DNA of 64,000 bases. It comes from Epichloe hybrida. Its lineage: Eukaryota; Ascomycota; Sordariomycetes; Hypocreales; Clavicipitaceae. The position numbers and the translations under genes are program-made. Of the stretch, positions 1 through 12,575 are shown in pieces. Numbering within the stretch: the stretch's first letter is position 1; each line of letters opens with the position of its first letter. The notes beneath the pieces were generated by a model, which was given only the letters and a program-made list of their open reading frames with translations, ran no database searches and was not told where the DNA came from. Location: the NCBI GenBank assembly GCA_019022495.1, contig JAFEKR010000010.1, positions 1,426,001-1,490,000 of the forward strand, in the 5' to 3' direction.

Positions 1-1035
1 GTATATAAGTTAATATAGTCCTATAGCTTAGGGAGTAACTTTATAAAGAATATAAGGGTATAGGACTTTTTAGGGGCTTTTTCTAGGTATATCTCTAGTG
101 AATCTAGGAAGATACTAAATTTAATAGGGCTCTAGCCCTTACGTTACTTTATATTCTTAAGCTATATAGCTATTTAGGCATTATGGTTTGTAAAGTCCTT
201 AAGTAGTATAAGCGTCTAGGTCTAGAATTTATCCTAATTATCCTTAAGATTATCCTAGCTATTAGCCTATTATTTATTAAGGTATTTATTTTATCTTACC
301 CTATAGTTAGTGTGTATATAGTTAAGTATAAAGAGGATCTTTTAGTAATTACGTTAGTATTTCTTCTTTGCCTTATTAAAGGCATAGTTTAGGTTGTTTA
401 TCTATATCTTATGCCTCTAGGGGTTTATAGGGTATTAGAGCTTAGTAATATTCTTAACTCTAACCTCTTAGCTACTATTACTTAAGGAAGGGCTAGCTCT
501 TTACTTACTTTTCCCTTATACTTCCCCTAAGTTACCCTTAATAAGGTTAATAAGTTCTTATTTCTATTCTTATAATCTTTAAAGTTTTTCTAGCTAAGTA
601 ATTTATTTTAGTGTTACTATAGCTTTACTATAAGGGGTAAAGGGTCTTATTATAAGCATAGTTTTATTAGTATATAGTGTGTCTTTACCTATAGTATTAC
701 CCTTATTTACTTAGGTATAACTCTTATTTATTAGGGTTAGGTTATTATTTAACATTACTTTGGTAAATTAGGTAGTTCTCCCCCTTATATTACTCTTAGG
801 TAGCTAGTAGGAGAAGCTTTAGAATTATAAGAATAATAGTAGCTAGGTAAGAGGTATAAGGGACTCTAGTATATTAACTAAAGCTTACTAGGTCTAAGTG
901 TGTTATACGTGTAAGTTACTAGCTTATAGCTAGTGGCTTGCTAGTGTCACGTGGACCTAGCCCTAGGACATGGCCTGCCCGCGGGGTGCACTAGTGATTA
1001 CGGGTGTTGTTGTGAGTGGGGCCTCACATTTTTAT
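1..1035. other. Unrecognised decayed sequence next to the hAT remnant, with a GC-rich island
   Basis: No intact gene is present. On the plus strand one frame (about 80-960) can be read as a long peptide if TAA/TAG are taken as RIP-altered Gln/Trp codons, but the stop density is not clearly below chance for this composition, so I do not call it. By position this should be the 3' end of the hAT element whose transposase lies at 1,036-1,502, but I could not find the hAT dimerisation motif. Bases about 925-1,027 form a GC-rich patch with several intact CpGs, in sharp contrast to the surroundings; it escaped RIP or arrived later. Confidence 0.4.
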
Positions 1036-1502
1036 TAACCTTTCTAAGGTTTAATCTCCTTGCTTTAGCTTCTCCTTTATAGTAAGAAGGTTAAGCTAAG
1101 GGTCTAATAACATAGCATATAGATAAGGCTAATATAAGAAGTAATTATTTCCTATATCTTTAGGAAAATAATTAGCTAGCTTATTTAAGCTAATATCTAT
1201 AGATGCTATAAAGGCCTTGCCTTAAGGGCTATAAGCTTCCTATTATAAGTTAATATATAAAGGATATAATATAAGAAAGTAATATATATACCTAGCGAAG
1301 ATAAGCCTTTTAGTTCTCTTTTATATTATTAAGATATTTATATATCCTAATAATAAAAAGTAGGACTAAACCTAAAGTATTATACTTCTGGCTTTAAAGT
1401 ATAATAGTAAGTTTATAAAAAACCTCTAATATGCTACTTAGGGTAGCTAAATCTGCCTATTCTTAGGTAGTTAGTATAGCATCCTTAAGAGCTATAATAT
1501 TA
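1036..1502 (-). pseudogene. hAT transposase, C-terminal part (broken by Copia-1)
   Basis: Read on the minus strand this continues the hAT transposase of 19,105-20,866. Decoding TAG/TAA as altered Gln/Trp gives a stretch like DLATLSSILEVFYKLT followed by YNTLGLVLLF, then further down NYFLYQPYLYAMLLDP. These match the usual order in hAT transposases: a region after the TRWNST block that reads L..ILE.F...T, then the 'P.L..V.P' region, then the 'A..LDPR.KL' block. The reading frame shifts at least once in between. The Copia-1 duplication TATTA ends at 1,502, and removing Copia-1 joins this piece to the other half. It is clearly non-functional. Assignment to hAT is confident; the exact end is not. 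Confidence 0.7.
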
Positions 1503-2313
1503 TGTTAAAAATAAGACCTATTTTTATCCCTTTCTAGTTAAAGGACCTTTCTATTACTAGCTTGCATTGCAAGCCTGACAGCTGCACTGCAGCTGTTAAC
1601 GGTCGCGAAGGTGGCTGTCAATGGCTACGTCGCAGCTGTCAACAGCTGCGACCGACCGTGTGGATGACTAATCCAAATCAATTGTGGATTATTCAATTGC
1701 GTTGTAGCTACAAGCGCAGCCACAACCGCATCGCCACTAGTAATTAAGTAAGCTAGGGTGACGTAAGCAGGTTACCCTATAGCTATCTTTGACAGCGATT
1801 TTCTCTTTAACTAGAGGTTGTATAAAAGTCTTACATATAGCAAATTAAAGCTAGAAGACAGGGCTTTTATTTTATGTAGGAATATTTTTTAGACCAAAAT
1901 TTAGTGCATACGGGTTGCTAGTTTGTATAGTGGTAAGTCGATTTTTTGGATTTTACATATAAATGAATTTTGCGGAAAATAAAAAGTGGCCTATAAGACC
2001 TCTTTAGCAGTCTAGATCCACCAATACAGTTAGTGGGTATATGAGAGGAAGAAGATCTTTTTAACCTAGCTAGATAGCTAGACCTCTTAATCTAACAGCC
2101 GCATTGCCCATATAACATCACTAAAATCAATTCTATTAGTATATAAGATATCGTAAAAGTCATCTAGATTGAATTTAATTAGTTGATAACTGCCGAAACC
2201 TTCCGTTGCGTTACGTTAAATAATTTAACGTAGTGGCTCTATTAGTCCCTAACCATAGAAGCTACACTTGTACAGCTGTTGCTAGCTAGCAACTAGCTCT
2301 TAACATTTCAATA
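1503..2313 (+). repeat. Copia-1 5' LTR
   Basis: This 811-bp LTR starts TGTTAAAAATAAG and ends in CAATA just before the primer-binding site. Its first 250 bases keep many CpGs and GC-rich palindromes that are mutated in the other three copies, for example the near-perfect palindrome at 1,629-1,652. Its inner end is more RIP-mutated than the matching end of the 3' LTR. The short open frame at 1,562-1,747 lies inside the LTR and is not a gene. Confidence 0.95.
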
Positions 2314-2326
2314 GGTTATAAGCTTG
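2314..2326 (+). other. Copia-1 primer-binding site, initiator tRNA-Met anticodon-arm type
   Basis: GGTTATAAGC directly follows the 5' LTR. It corresponds to GGTTATGAGCC, the complement of the anticodon arm of initiator tRNA-Met, allowing for one G-to-A change. Priming by a cut half of initiator tRNA-Met is known from Drosophila copia and some fungal copia elements. The same site in Copia-2 (40,282) reads AGTTATAAGCC. The complementarity is seen; use of the half-tRNA is inferred. Confidence 0.65.
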
Positions 2327-2367
2327 GCCTATCACTATAAAATTCTTTCTAGTGCACTTTACATACG

Positions 2368-2564
2368 TGTTACGTGCAGGTTTGGCACGATGTAAGGCGA
2401 ATCCGTCAGAGGGGCTAACGGATCTGCTATCATAAAGTTATACTAAGTTCGCTATAAGAGCTACTATTAGGTGTAAGGTAAGATATCTAAAGAAGGTTAA
2501 TTCTTTCTATTTAAAGTCTAAATCTAGTCTTATATATGCCTATATCTAGCTCCGCTATGTAATA
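2368..2564 (-). repeat. Gypsy-A 3' LTR (left copy)
   Basis: This LTR is 197 bp, identical in length to its partner. In bases 2,368 to about 2,462 every difference from the right LTR shows C or G here and T or A there. From about 2,475 to 2,564 the polarity is reversed. Confidence 0.95.
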
Positions 2565-5500
2565 AGTGCTAGGTATGCCTTAAAAGATAACTGTCCTAGT
2601 TAGATGTAATTAGACTGTAATTAGATTTGTACTTCACCTAGCTAAGTAATTAATAAAAAATTATCTGTTAAAATTACATAAAAGAAAATTCAGAATAGCT
2701 ATTGCCACATATTGCAATGACTTTTTATTGCCTTGTATCCCTTAATAGGTCCTCTGGAATTATTATGTTAAATAATATATTTAACTTTTCTAAAATTAAT
2801 TTTCTATTTACTACCTTCCTATTTTCTATTGCTAATTTCCTATTATTTAGCAAATTCTTAAGTTTTATTATACTAACTATTTCTATTTTAATTTAGTCTA
2901 AATTCATTCTCTTAGTCTAGTAAACTAGCGAATTTATCTAGCTTTTAGTAAAATCTTAAATTCTATTATACTATTTATTTCTATCCTAATTTAGTCTAAC
3001 TCTATTTTCTTAATCTAGTAAACTAGCGAATTTATCTATCTCTATTACTTTAATTATTAGTAAGGGTAGAGTTAGAGATACTATTTATCTTTATATTACT
3101 ACTGTTTTTGATTTATCTAATGATATAGGTAGCGTTTTATTTAGGCTAGATAAGACTAGTATTATTAGCGCTTCTTATTATAAAACTGTTTAGTTTTTTG
3201 CTATTTTACTAGGTAGCTTAAGTTTCTTTATTAGCATTAGTGGTAGTGCTATTTCCTCTTATAGATATTTATTACCTAATCTTAGTGTTATTTAGCGTTT
3301 TTTATCTTGTAAGGTGTTAAATTTACCTAAAACTAGTGTTATTAAAGACTAATTCTTCTTGCTTAGTATTAATAGCAAGCCTATCTTACCTTATAGTTAC
3401 CTATTACCTAAATTTAGTGTTACCTAAGCTAGCGTTACTAGAGTTAGCATTACTAAAGCTACTCTTGCCTTCCTAGTATAAGTATATTCTTTACGTCTTT
3501 TTTACTTCTTTATTAGCTTATTAATAGTTACTACCTAATCCTATATCTTTCTTAATATCTCTATTACTATATTAGCTAAAGCTATAATCTTTGCCTTATA
3601 CTTATCCTTTTAAACTATGCTTTATTTTAAAGTGTTAATTTATTTATTAAATTTAATTAGTATCTTACTTATATTAAGTTTAGTAATTCTCTCTTTCTAG
3701 TCTTTTAATATATTTAATATCTTTAAAAACTTATCTTAGATTACTATTACCTCCTTTTATGTTAAAGCTATTAGTTAGTAAACCTCTTTTGCTAAATCCT
3801 TTACTATTATATACGCTTTATTTGCCTATTTTCTAGTGTCTTTAAATCCCTTCTTTACCTAGTTAACTTAATTAACTAGGTTATTAATCTTACTTTGCTT
3901 ATATTATTTACTCCTTTTCTTATCCTTCTATAATTCTAATAATTTCTACGTTAACTCCTTCTCTATGCTAATATAGAGTAGGTTTGCTTATCTAATGCTA
4001 GCTAAGGCGCCTGTAATTATAGCATTTACTACGCTATATTTATTAGCAAAATAAAAAGCTAAAAGGTTTGCTTATAGTAGTAAAGATAATATGCTATTAT
4101 ATATGGCTATTTACTATCTATATTTAACTATTATGCTATTATAGAAAGCCACTGCTATTGTTTTTACCTAGCCCTTTGCTTTTCTTATTGCTTTATATTC
4201 TATTAGATTAATAGTAATCTAATATTTAGGCTTTCCTACCTATTTTACTATAGCTTATTTTACGATTAATATAGCCTTTTATTCTTTAAATATAGTGAAG
4301 ATCTATATAATTACGTTTTACTATAATGTAAAATACATATCCTTTAAGTTAACTTCTAATTTATTAAACACTATTATAGTGCCTTTAAGAGCGAATTTAT
4401 ATGCGTAGGCCTATATTATATATTTAACGTCCTAATTGCTATTCTTATAACCTAATTTAGTGTGTCTAAACTTACTAAAACTAACTCCTTTAATGCTCTT
4501 TCCTTTGTATTTTTTATTAAATTCTTCTATTACTCTTTTATGCACTACTATACTAATATTAGGCATTGGCTTTTAAGCGTTAGTTTTAGATTTAGGCTTT
4601 TTAAATCTAAGAAATAATAGCTTAAAATTAAGGTCTGTAATTTATTTGTAAACCTATAATAGTCTAATGATATACTTAGCGAGTATTTTGCTAATATTAT
4701 TATTTATCTTACTTTCTATGTCTTTATATTTAACCTTAGCGCCCCTAGCTTTAGATTCCTTATTGCTTTTAGGTTTAGACTTTAGTTTAGGACTGTCCTT
4801 AGTAAGGTTAAATCTAACCTTATTGCTGTTATTTTTGTTTAATTTATTAGTAAAATCCTTATCCTTCTAAGTTACTTCTATTTTCTTTAGTTACTCTTAT
4901 CTTATAACTCTTACGTAATTATCTATAATTAAATCTTCTATTACTTATTTACATTTCCGCTACTTTATATCTAAATTTAACTTTATACGTATAAAGTTAT
5001 TATTATTATTATTACCTTGCTCCTTAGTGTTAACTATGTCTTAGATAGCCTTTATTATATTAATATTTTTATTATGTCTCTTTGTTAATTATAATAGTAT
5101 ATTTAATTTATCCTATCTTATTCTTAGTTTATCTAAATACTACTGCTATTATAACTATATAATTTGTTATATAGGATATAAATATATCTTTAGCTAATTC
5201 TAATGTTTTACCTAACTTAAATAACGTTTAAAGAACTTTTTCTTTTTGTAATAGGTTATAGTTCCTAGTTTTACTAAAAGCTTGTCTATTTGCCTAATAT
5301 ATTTAGCTTTTTCTTTATTAGTAGTGAATTGCTACTATGCTAAATTAGTGACTATAAGCTAACCTAATAGTTAATTCCATTGTATTAAAGCTAGGATCTA
5401 AATGCAAAGGTGTCCTGCCTATATTTACTTGTAAAGTGTTTGATCGCGTATATTAACCTTATTATTAAAATAAATAAAATCTAGTATAGCTTCTAGGTTA

Positions 5501-5870
5501 TAGTATAGATTTATATAATGTTTGTAAAGCTTATATTTAACTTCTAGTGTAATGTTTTTGTGTTTAATCTAATATTTCTTATAGTTATTATAATTCTATA
5601 TTTCCTATAGTAAAATTAATTTTATTTCTTATAGCTTTTAGAAAACTTCGTAACTTATATTATTATCTTTAGGCTTAGAGGCTATTAAGTAAAAATAGGA
5701 CTAAGGTAAATTTAACTACGCTTCTATTAGATTTAACTACGTATAGGTGGTGGTAGTGTTAGGGGATAATGTAAAGTAAGGGTATAGTAAGCTTCCTTTA
5801 GTTAGCATAAAAGAGCAATATGTGTGAGAGAATCTAGCTACTTTGATTTATCCTATTAAATCTAGCTGTT
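2565..5870 (-). pseudogene. Gypsy-A region downstream of integrase: decayed extra ORF, function unknown
   Basis: This region lies between integrase and the 3' LTR, where most Ty3/gypsy elements have only a short tail. On the minus strand from about 5,790 down, RIP-tolerant reading gives a continuous hydrophilic protein: a Thr-rich start (NTTTTYT), then probable coiled coil with many Lys, Leu and Glu, then a Lys/Ser/Asn-rich stretch around 4,650-4,950, and later a basic segment like NKLIKKQKRRKEYTYTR around 3,500. I recognise no domain. It may be a third ORF of Gypsy-A, or the gag of another element inserted there; no second LTR pair was seen inside. The short hydrophobic open frames at 2,702-2,896 and 4,667-4,870 are antisense shadows of this Lys-rich reading. 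Confidence 0.45.
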
Positions 5871-8800
5871 TGCTATTGACTTTTTTCTTTTATTATTATT
5901 ATTTTATAGGCAAATTAAGGCCTTTCTTTACGTATTCCCTTTGCTAATTAATTAGGTTTTTCTTAAGGTAATCTTTTACTATCTTAGCTATATTAATTTG
6001 CATTTTGCTTTTAGCTATTTACTAATTGTCTTTAGCTATATATCCCTTCTATCTAATAAGGAATTTCACTCTTGCTATTTTAGTCTATTTAAAAATCTTA
6101 ACCTAATAACCATAAATTTATTTAATCTCCTAATAATTCGCTTCCTCTGGATTATTAAATATAATTAGCAGTGGCGCTAGTTCTTCCCTATTAAATAAAT
6201 CCTTTCCTTATGCTAGTTTTTATATTTATATTACTAACACTACTAGATAGACTTAAGAGTCTAAAGGGAAACCTAACTAATATACTAATAGGTTTACCTT
6301 TTCTAGTACCTTATATAGCCTTACTCTCTATAGTAACTATTTTTTCTTAGGCTTACTAGGTAACTTATATCCCTTATATAATTATAAATACACTATGTCC
6401 CTTATGTTAATATTAACTAGTTTATAATAATTATTATACTAAATCTTAGCAAGGGCAGTGGCTATTATAATTACTAGCTAAGCCTTATACTAGTATAGCT
6501 TTCGTAATACTACTATATTATTTACGCTAGCCCTAGTGTTAGTTACGTTATTTAAAGAAAGAAGATTAATAATGCTTAAAGGGCAAAATCCGTATAATAG
6601 CTTATTAGGCGCCTGCCCTATGCTTACCGCTATAGTGTTATTTAGTTAATGCTATAGCGCTAGAAGTAGTAATATTTACGCTATATCTAGGTCTATTACT
6701 ATATAATATTAGATTGCGATTATTACTATCTAATTCTTCCTTTTTGCTATTTTATCCGTTTAGGGATAGTATACTATGCCTATAAGAAGTCTAACTCCTA
6801 TGCGTCTAAATATCTCTTTCTATATGTTAGATATGAATTTTAGGTCTTTATTACTAATAATCTGCCTTAGTAATCCCTAATCTGTGATATATAGCGTATA
6901 AAGGAGTAATTTCGCCTAGATTTCTACTAGGTATGTAGTGTGCCCTAGTATTAGAAGAGTCCTTTTGCTAAATAGGTAATTTACTAGGCATAATAAATTA
7001 TATGTTATATATCCTTCTATTTGCTATATTATATTTATAGCTAATACTTCTAGTATATCTATTATAAAGTTAAGTAAAATTAGGTAAAAAGGCATTGGTT
7101 TTAACTATAAAGGTTATAGCTCTCCTAGTGGTTTTAAGTAATTAATTATATTCTCCTAATATACTATGTAAGGAGCTATATAGTTATAAATCTATTAGCT
7201 TATTTATAGGAAATACACTAATTAAAGCTCCACTGCTATCCTAGTAATTCCAAAATATTACCGTTTATTATAAACTAGTTATAGTATGGATTTAACCTTT
7301 ATTATTAGAATGTAAAGATAAAAAAACCTATCTTTACTATAATAGTATAATAAACTATCCTTATGTAAATCCTATCTATATAAGGGAACTTTTAGTTTAA
7401 TCTAGGCATTCTTTGCCGCTTATCTCTCTTAGTATGCTTTTATAGCTATAATGATTTAACTAAACTTTTAGTTAGATTAATACCCTTAGATAATTCTAGC
7501 CTTAAGGTTATTATTGATTATTATAGTTACAATGTATTCCTTAGTAGCGAAATATGCGCTTATGTCTAGTTTATTATATTAACTTTTTTGCGTTACTTCC
7601 CTGTAGGTTACCTTTACTAGTAACCTTAAAAGTATATCTAGCACTATATTTAGCACTCCTAGCATATGCGTTACTTTTAAGTTAAATTATAATAGATAAT
7701 TCATAACCTTAGCTAATTTTAGATTAGCCTTGTCTAAATCTATTGTTAATAAGGAGGTGTGTTTAATAATGCCTTTTGCTAGAGAGTAGTTAGTTAATAT
7801 ATTAACTACTATGCTATTAGATTAAACTATTTTTTAGAGCTTCCTAACACTCTATGTAATTATAGCTACTTTTACTTTAGTTAAACTATATTATTTCTTA
7901 ATACTTAATATTACCCTTAAAAGAAATAGGATTAGCTATATTTAGTTACTTTTAATGTCTCTTCTAGGAATGCTTTAACTATCCTATTCTTTTTATAATT
8001 AAAACGTGTATAAACTAAATCCTTCCTTATAAGCGTTAATTTTAAGGAAAAGCGGCTTTTTTAGATTATAATGCCATAGGGTTTATTTCTTGCTTAAGAA
8101 TGTTTTAATATCTTTAAAAGCCTTTTTCTTCTCCTTAGTTAGTAAAAATGTCTTTTATTATATTAATCTTTTTTATACTAGCTTTAAGATACTAGTGATT
8201 TTCTTATCCTTATTATAAAACTCCTTTAATAACGCTGTTTTTTATTCCTATAATAATTAGATTTATATGTTAAACCACGGGATTTTATTACAAAGGAAAC
8301 TAGCTATTCTAATAAAAGTTTTAAGACTTAATAGATTGCTTAGAAAAATCATTTTTTAAAAGGCTTTAAGTTTGTTATTAGTGTTAATAATTCCATTGCT
8401 ATTTATAATAAAACTAAGTAGTTAAATAGCTAGGTAACTAATAAAGGACTTTTTTATGGCAATTATTATCCTGTTTTCCTTAAGGATTTTAAGCATAATA
8501 TTAAGGTGGACTAAATGCTCCTTAATACTATCCGAAAATATAATAATATTATTAATATATACTTATATAAAATGTTCGTATTTTTAAAATAATTTATCTA
8601 TAAATCATTAGGCAAAAGCAGGGGAATTCTTATATCCTATTAAAGCCATATTTAACGCCTTAAGGCCTTGATTTAATATAACTACTATGCGTGCCTAGTG
8701 GTTTTTTCTAACTAGCAGCTAGTGGAAAAATCCTATTCTATTAAATAAAGAGTAAACCTCCTTGCTATAGGTATTATCTATAATGTCACTTTAGTCTAGT

Positions 8801-9600
8801 AAAGGGTATATATCTAGCATTACTATATTATTAAGTAGTCTTATATTAATTATAACTTTTCCTTTCCTTTTCTAACTAGTTTCTTACTAGACTATAAACA
8901 CTAGACACGCTATAGCTACTAGCTTATCTAGGTATGTTATCTTCCCTTTTAGGTAGAGTTTATTATATACTTTGTTAAGTTTGCTTATATCTTAGCTACC
9001 TAATCTATAAGGTCTAATTAGCTTTATTTAATATTGCTACTTATTAACAAGATTAATCCTTATTTTCTTGTCCTTAGGCATAGGAATAATGCCTTTATCC
9101 TAATAGATATTATATTTATTAGAAAGCTAGATAAATTTATTCGTAGCCTTATAGTTAATGTTAGCAATTTACACTCTAAATTTGTTAGTAATATACAAAA
9201 TCTCTTCTAGACACAAAATCCTATATAATAGCACTCTTATATTAACTTTCTTTAGGTTAAGCTTATCCTTTTCCTTATTAGATTTATTACTATCCTTATC
9301 CCTATTTTCTATCTTCTTTATAATATCTTTGCTAAAATAAGCATAATATATAAAAGGGTTATTAATCGCGTAGTTAGCATTAACTTTGCTAGCTGCTATT
9401 AGCTATGTAACCTTTTTATGCTTATAAATTATAATAGTTTTATTAGTTAGGTTATAGGTAATTATTTGCCTTTAGCTAGTGTTACTAAATAAAGCATTAG
9501 GGAAATATTCTGAATATAACTGCGTATAATACACACTTATTTCCTAATTTCTTTATGCTACTTTCTAACTAAATAGTATATATACTAATACTTTTAGCGG
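5871..9600 (-). pseudogene. Gypsy-A pol: reverse transcriptase, RNase H and integrase
   Basis: Minus strand. RT: around 8,800-8,950 a reading like KGKVIINIRLLNNIVMLDIY matches the 'GK.R.V.D.R.LN....D.YPLP' block of fungal gypsy RT. Around 8,540-8,640 the reading MALIGYKNSPAFA then VYINNIIIFSDSIKEHL is the 'G..NSPA.FQ' and 'YIDDIIIFS' catalytic block, with both catalytic Asp changed to Asn (GAY to AAY), a direct RIP effect. Integrase: around 6,770-6,870 the reading ISNKDLKFISNI, KEIFRRIGVRLL and YYP*TD matches 'ISDRD.KFTS..W...F..LG' and 'YHPQTDGQ'. Many TAG/TAA stops replace Gln and Trp. The pieces are unmistakable but dead. Confidence 0.9.
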
Positions 9601-12575
9601 AATTAACACTGTCTGGTAGTAACCACCCTTTAATAAGGAACTTTAGTAGCTAGCCTAAAAATCTCTACTAGTACTATTATGCTATAGACTAACTAAAAAA
9701 CCACCCTAGGGCGCATAAAATTAAGCTTTACTTTATACTTATAAAGGAAATTCATTCCTAGTAGTAATTTTAGTCCTAGATTTAGTATTACATCTGCTAT
9801 TACTATAAAATATCTAGTGATTTTAGTTCTACGCACTATCCCTAAAATATAAAAATTAAACATAGCTTTTTTAGTTATAAAAAAGGAAGACCTTACTCTA
9901 GATATAGGCTTAGGTTCCTACATTACTTATTTTACATTTAATCTATTTTGCTAGAGCTATACCTTATTCGCTAAAATTAATAATATTCTTAAGTTAAGGC
10001 AAATCTAATAACTCTTACCCTTATTATTAAACTTAATATTAATCTTTAAATATATATTTACTTACTTCCTATTATATTTAACTTCTTATAGTCTTATAAT
10101 AGCCTTAATTACTTATCCTAGAACTAGTTAGTTTAGCTTTATTAAATCTATCCTTATAGTGTTTTTATTTACCTCCTTTTTAATATTTTTTATAAAGTAA
10201 GTTTTAATAAAATTTAAGTCCTATGCTTAGGTTTCTATATAGTTATTCTCTTTAACCTCCCTTTCTTTAGCTATATAATAACCGCATTCCTAAAGATAGG
10301 TCTTATGTTATTATACATTAGAATTATTATTATATACTATAATATAGGCATATTCCTTATCCCTAGTGAATGGTTTCTCCTAATATTAAAATTACTTAGG
10401 CTACTACTACTAGCTAAATGTCTCTAATAGTCCTAGGTCCTATGATTATTATTTATTACGTTAAACTAGGGGGTTATCTTGTTAATTCTAACTAAAACCT
10501 AGACACTCTCCTCTATTCTCCTATAGTTTGTTTTACTGTAGTCTCTGGTTTTGTCCCTTAATCTACATATTTTACTAGTATAGCCTTAGTTAGAAAAAAC
10601 CTAAGGATCTTTAGATATTCTAATTATCCTATTTATAACGTTAATTTCCTAGCTAAAATCGTGTGTTTAATGGTTTATTCTAATTTGCTTAAGCTTTATC
10701 CTTATCTTCTTTTAAGTTACTACTAGATATCTTAGTATTAAAATAAACTTTTAGCTTCCCTTTGCCTTTTCTAGCTATAGACTAATCTTTACTCTATAAG
10801 TGATTATATAGGTCTTACCTTTTATTATTTACTATAGTAACATAGGCTAATCTTATATTTGTTATTATTAGAACTAGATATATCTAGCATAACCCTAGAT
10901 AAAGTTTAAGACATAGGCGCACTAGAAGCTAATAATCTATTGTTTTACTATTTGCTCTAGTATACTAGAAAATTTTTAACGCAAAATCACGAAAAGACAC
11001 GTTATTCTTAACGTTTTCTTTAGTGTATTTTGCTTTATTAAGCCACGCTATTATATCCTAAACTTAAATGCTAAATTCCTTTTAAACTGCCTTAAAAACT
11101 AATGGTATATTGCTAAATATAGTGCTTTATTCTTCTAAATTAAGATATTATTAGTACTATACTATTATGTCTCCTTAGAATAGCATCTAAATCTTCTTTT
11201 AGATAATATCTCGTTAACTAGGGTTAGTATAATATAAGTAATCCTTAACTGCCTAGACCTATAATTTAATATTATAGAAAATGGTTTGCTTCCTATTATA
11301 TATTATAAGGTCTTTGCTAGCTTCTTCTAATTTATTATAAGGCTTAAAGTGTCTAATATCTGTAATTTTCTATGTTAAATTCGCGTTTTATTCTGCGTTT
11401 TCTATCCGTTAGTTATCCTAATTTTAATTAAACGCTAGATTTGTTTTTTTTCTAGGTTAGGAAGTTACGTACTATTCTAGACCTAGGGAATACGTAGTTT
11501 AATGCTATATCTAGTGTGGATTCGCCTGTTATTATGTGAAATCCTATGGGTACTGTGGTTACTAATACTATTAGTACTATGGGTATATTAGTTATACTAA
11601 TAGTCTTGCTTTAGTATCTAGGTAGCTGTTATACTAACCCTAGTTATTTAGTAAATGTAATATTCCTTAGGTAGTATTCCGCGCTAATGGCGTTAATCTT
11701 ACTAATGCATTTGTATTTTACAAGCTTCTAATTTTAGTTATTAATCTTGTAGCTAGCTAGTTTATTCCTACTGTTATTTTAGCTATTATTGCTTTTTACG
11801 TGACCTATTGTTACTATATTACCTCCTATAAGATCCTTATAGTGTTAGATTTACTAATCTTAGTGCGAAACTCCCCTAAGTCTTATAGGTTCTCTAAAGA
11901 TCCTAATTAGAGGTTACGAAATTCCTCTAAATCTAGTGGGTTCCCTGAAGGTCCTAATTATAGGTCCTCTAGATATAACTCTATTAGCTAGTTAGGGGGT
12001 TTAGTACGCTAAATAGTGGTGTTATTTTTAGGATAGTTTTTAATCCCCTTTTCTTTGTTATTCTTATCCTTCTTTATATTACTCTTAGTCCTAGTGATTA
12101 TTATACTATAAGTAAGGCTAATGTTTTTAGATTATCTCTCTAATACCTTACTGCTTTTTAATCTAGTAGATTTGTTAAGAAAACCTATAGATTTAGCTTT
12201 ATAAATATATAACTTAACTTCCTTCTACGTAAGGTATATAGCTTGTAAATCTATTGGATTCTAGTGAATAGGTAGTTCTTAATATATTAGGTTTTCGCGT
12301 TTTTTAAGCAGTCTATTATTCAATTCATATTTTGTAAGTTTAATTAAATTTTCTTGTTTCTTAGTTCTAATAAGTTATTGTTTTTAGTACTTAAACGTAG
12401 GGTTTGCTTTATTAAAAGCCTAAAACTAGTGAATAAGTTATAGTTTATTTTTAGTAACTAGGAAGTTAGACTAAATATCTATGAATTAACGCTATAAACG
12501 GTTAGTTTTAGATATATAGTTTTATTTCTAGGTTTCTGGAAGGGCGTAATAAAAGAATCTCTAATTGCTACTAAA
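9601..12575 (-). pseudogene. Gypsy-A gag and protease
   Basis: Minus strand, 5' part of the coding region. Around 9,690-9,780 the reading LKLLLGMNFLYKYKVKLNF matches the 'ILGMDFL..Y...IDF' motif at the end of gypsy aspartic proteases. Farther upstream, around 11,050-11,330, a reading such as PYNKLEEASKDLIIYNRKQ and later IPLVFKAVQKEFS shows the Gln-, Glu- and Lys-rich helical composition of a Gag. I did not pin down a zinc knuckle here. Just inside the 5' LTR (revcomp of about 12,560-12,573) TAGTAGCAATTAGAG could be a RIP-changed primer-binding site that began TGG. Confidence 0.7.

Noticed and set aside
80..960. A long decayed plus-strand gene
   Set aside because: The stop frequency is within what AT-rich random sequence gives, and no domain was recognised.
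1562..1747. 61-aa plus-strand open frame
   Set aside because: It lies wholly within the Copia-1 5' LTR; the other three LTR copies do not keep it open.
9158..9340. 60-aa plus-strand frame with hydrophobic residues
   Set aside because: Antisense to Gypsy-A pol; AT-rich antisense DNA gives Leu/Ile/Ser-rich peptides that mimic membrane proteins.
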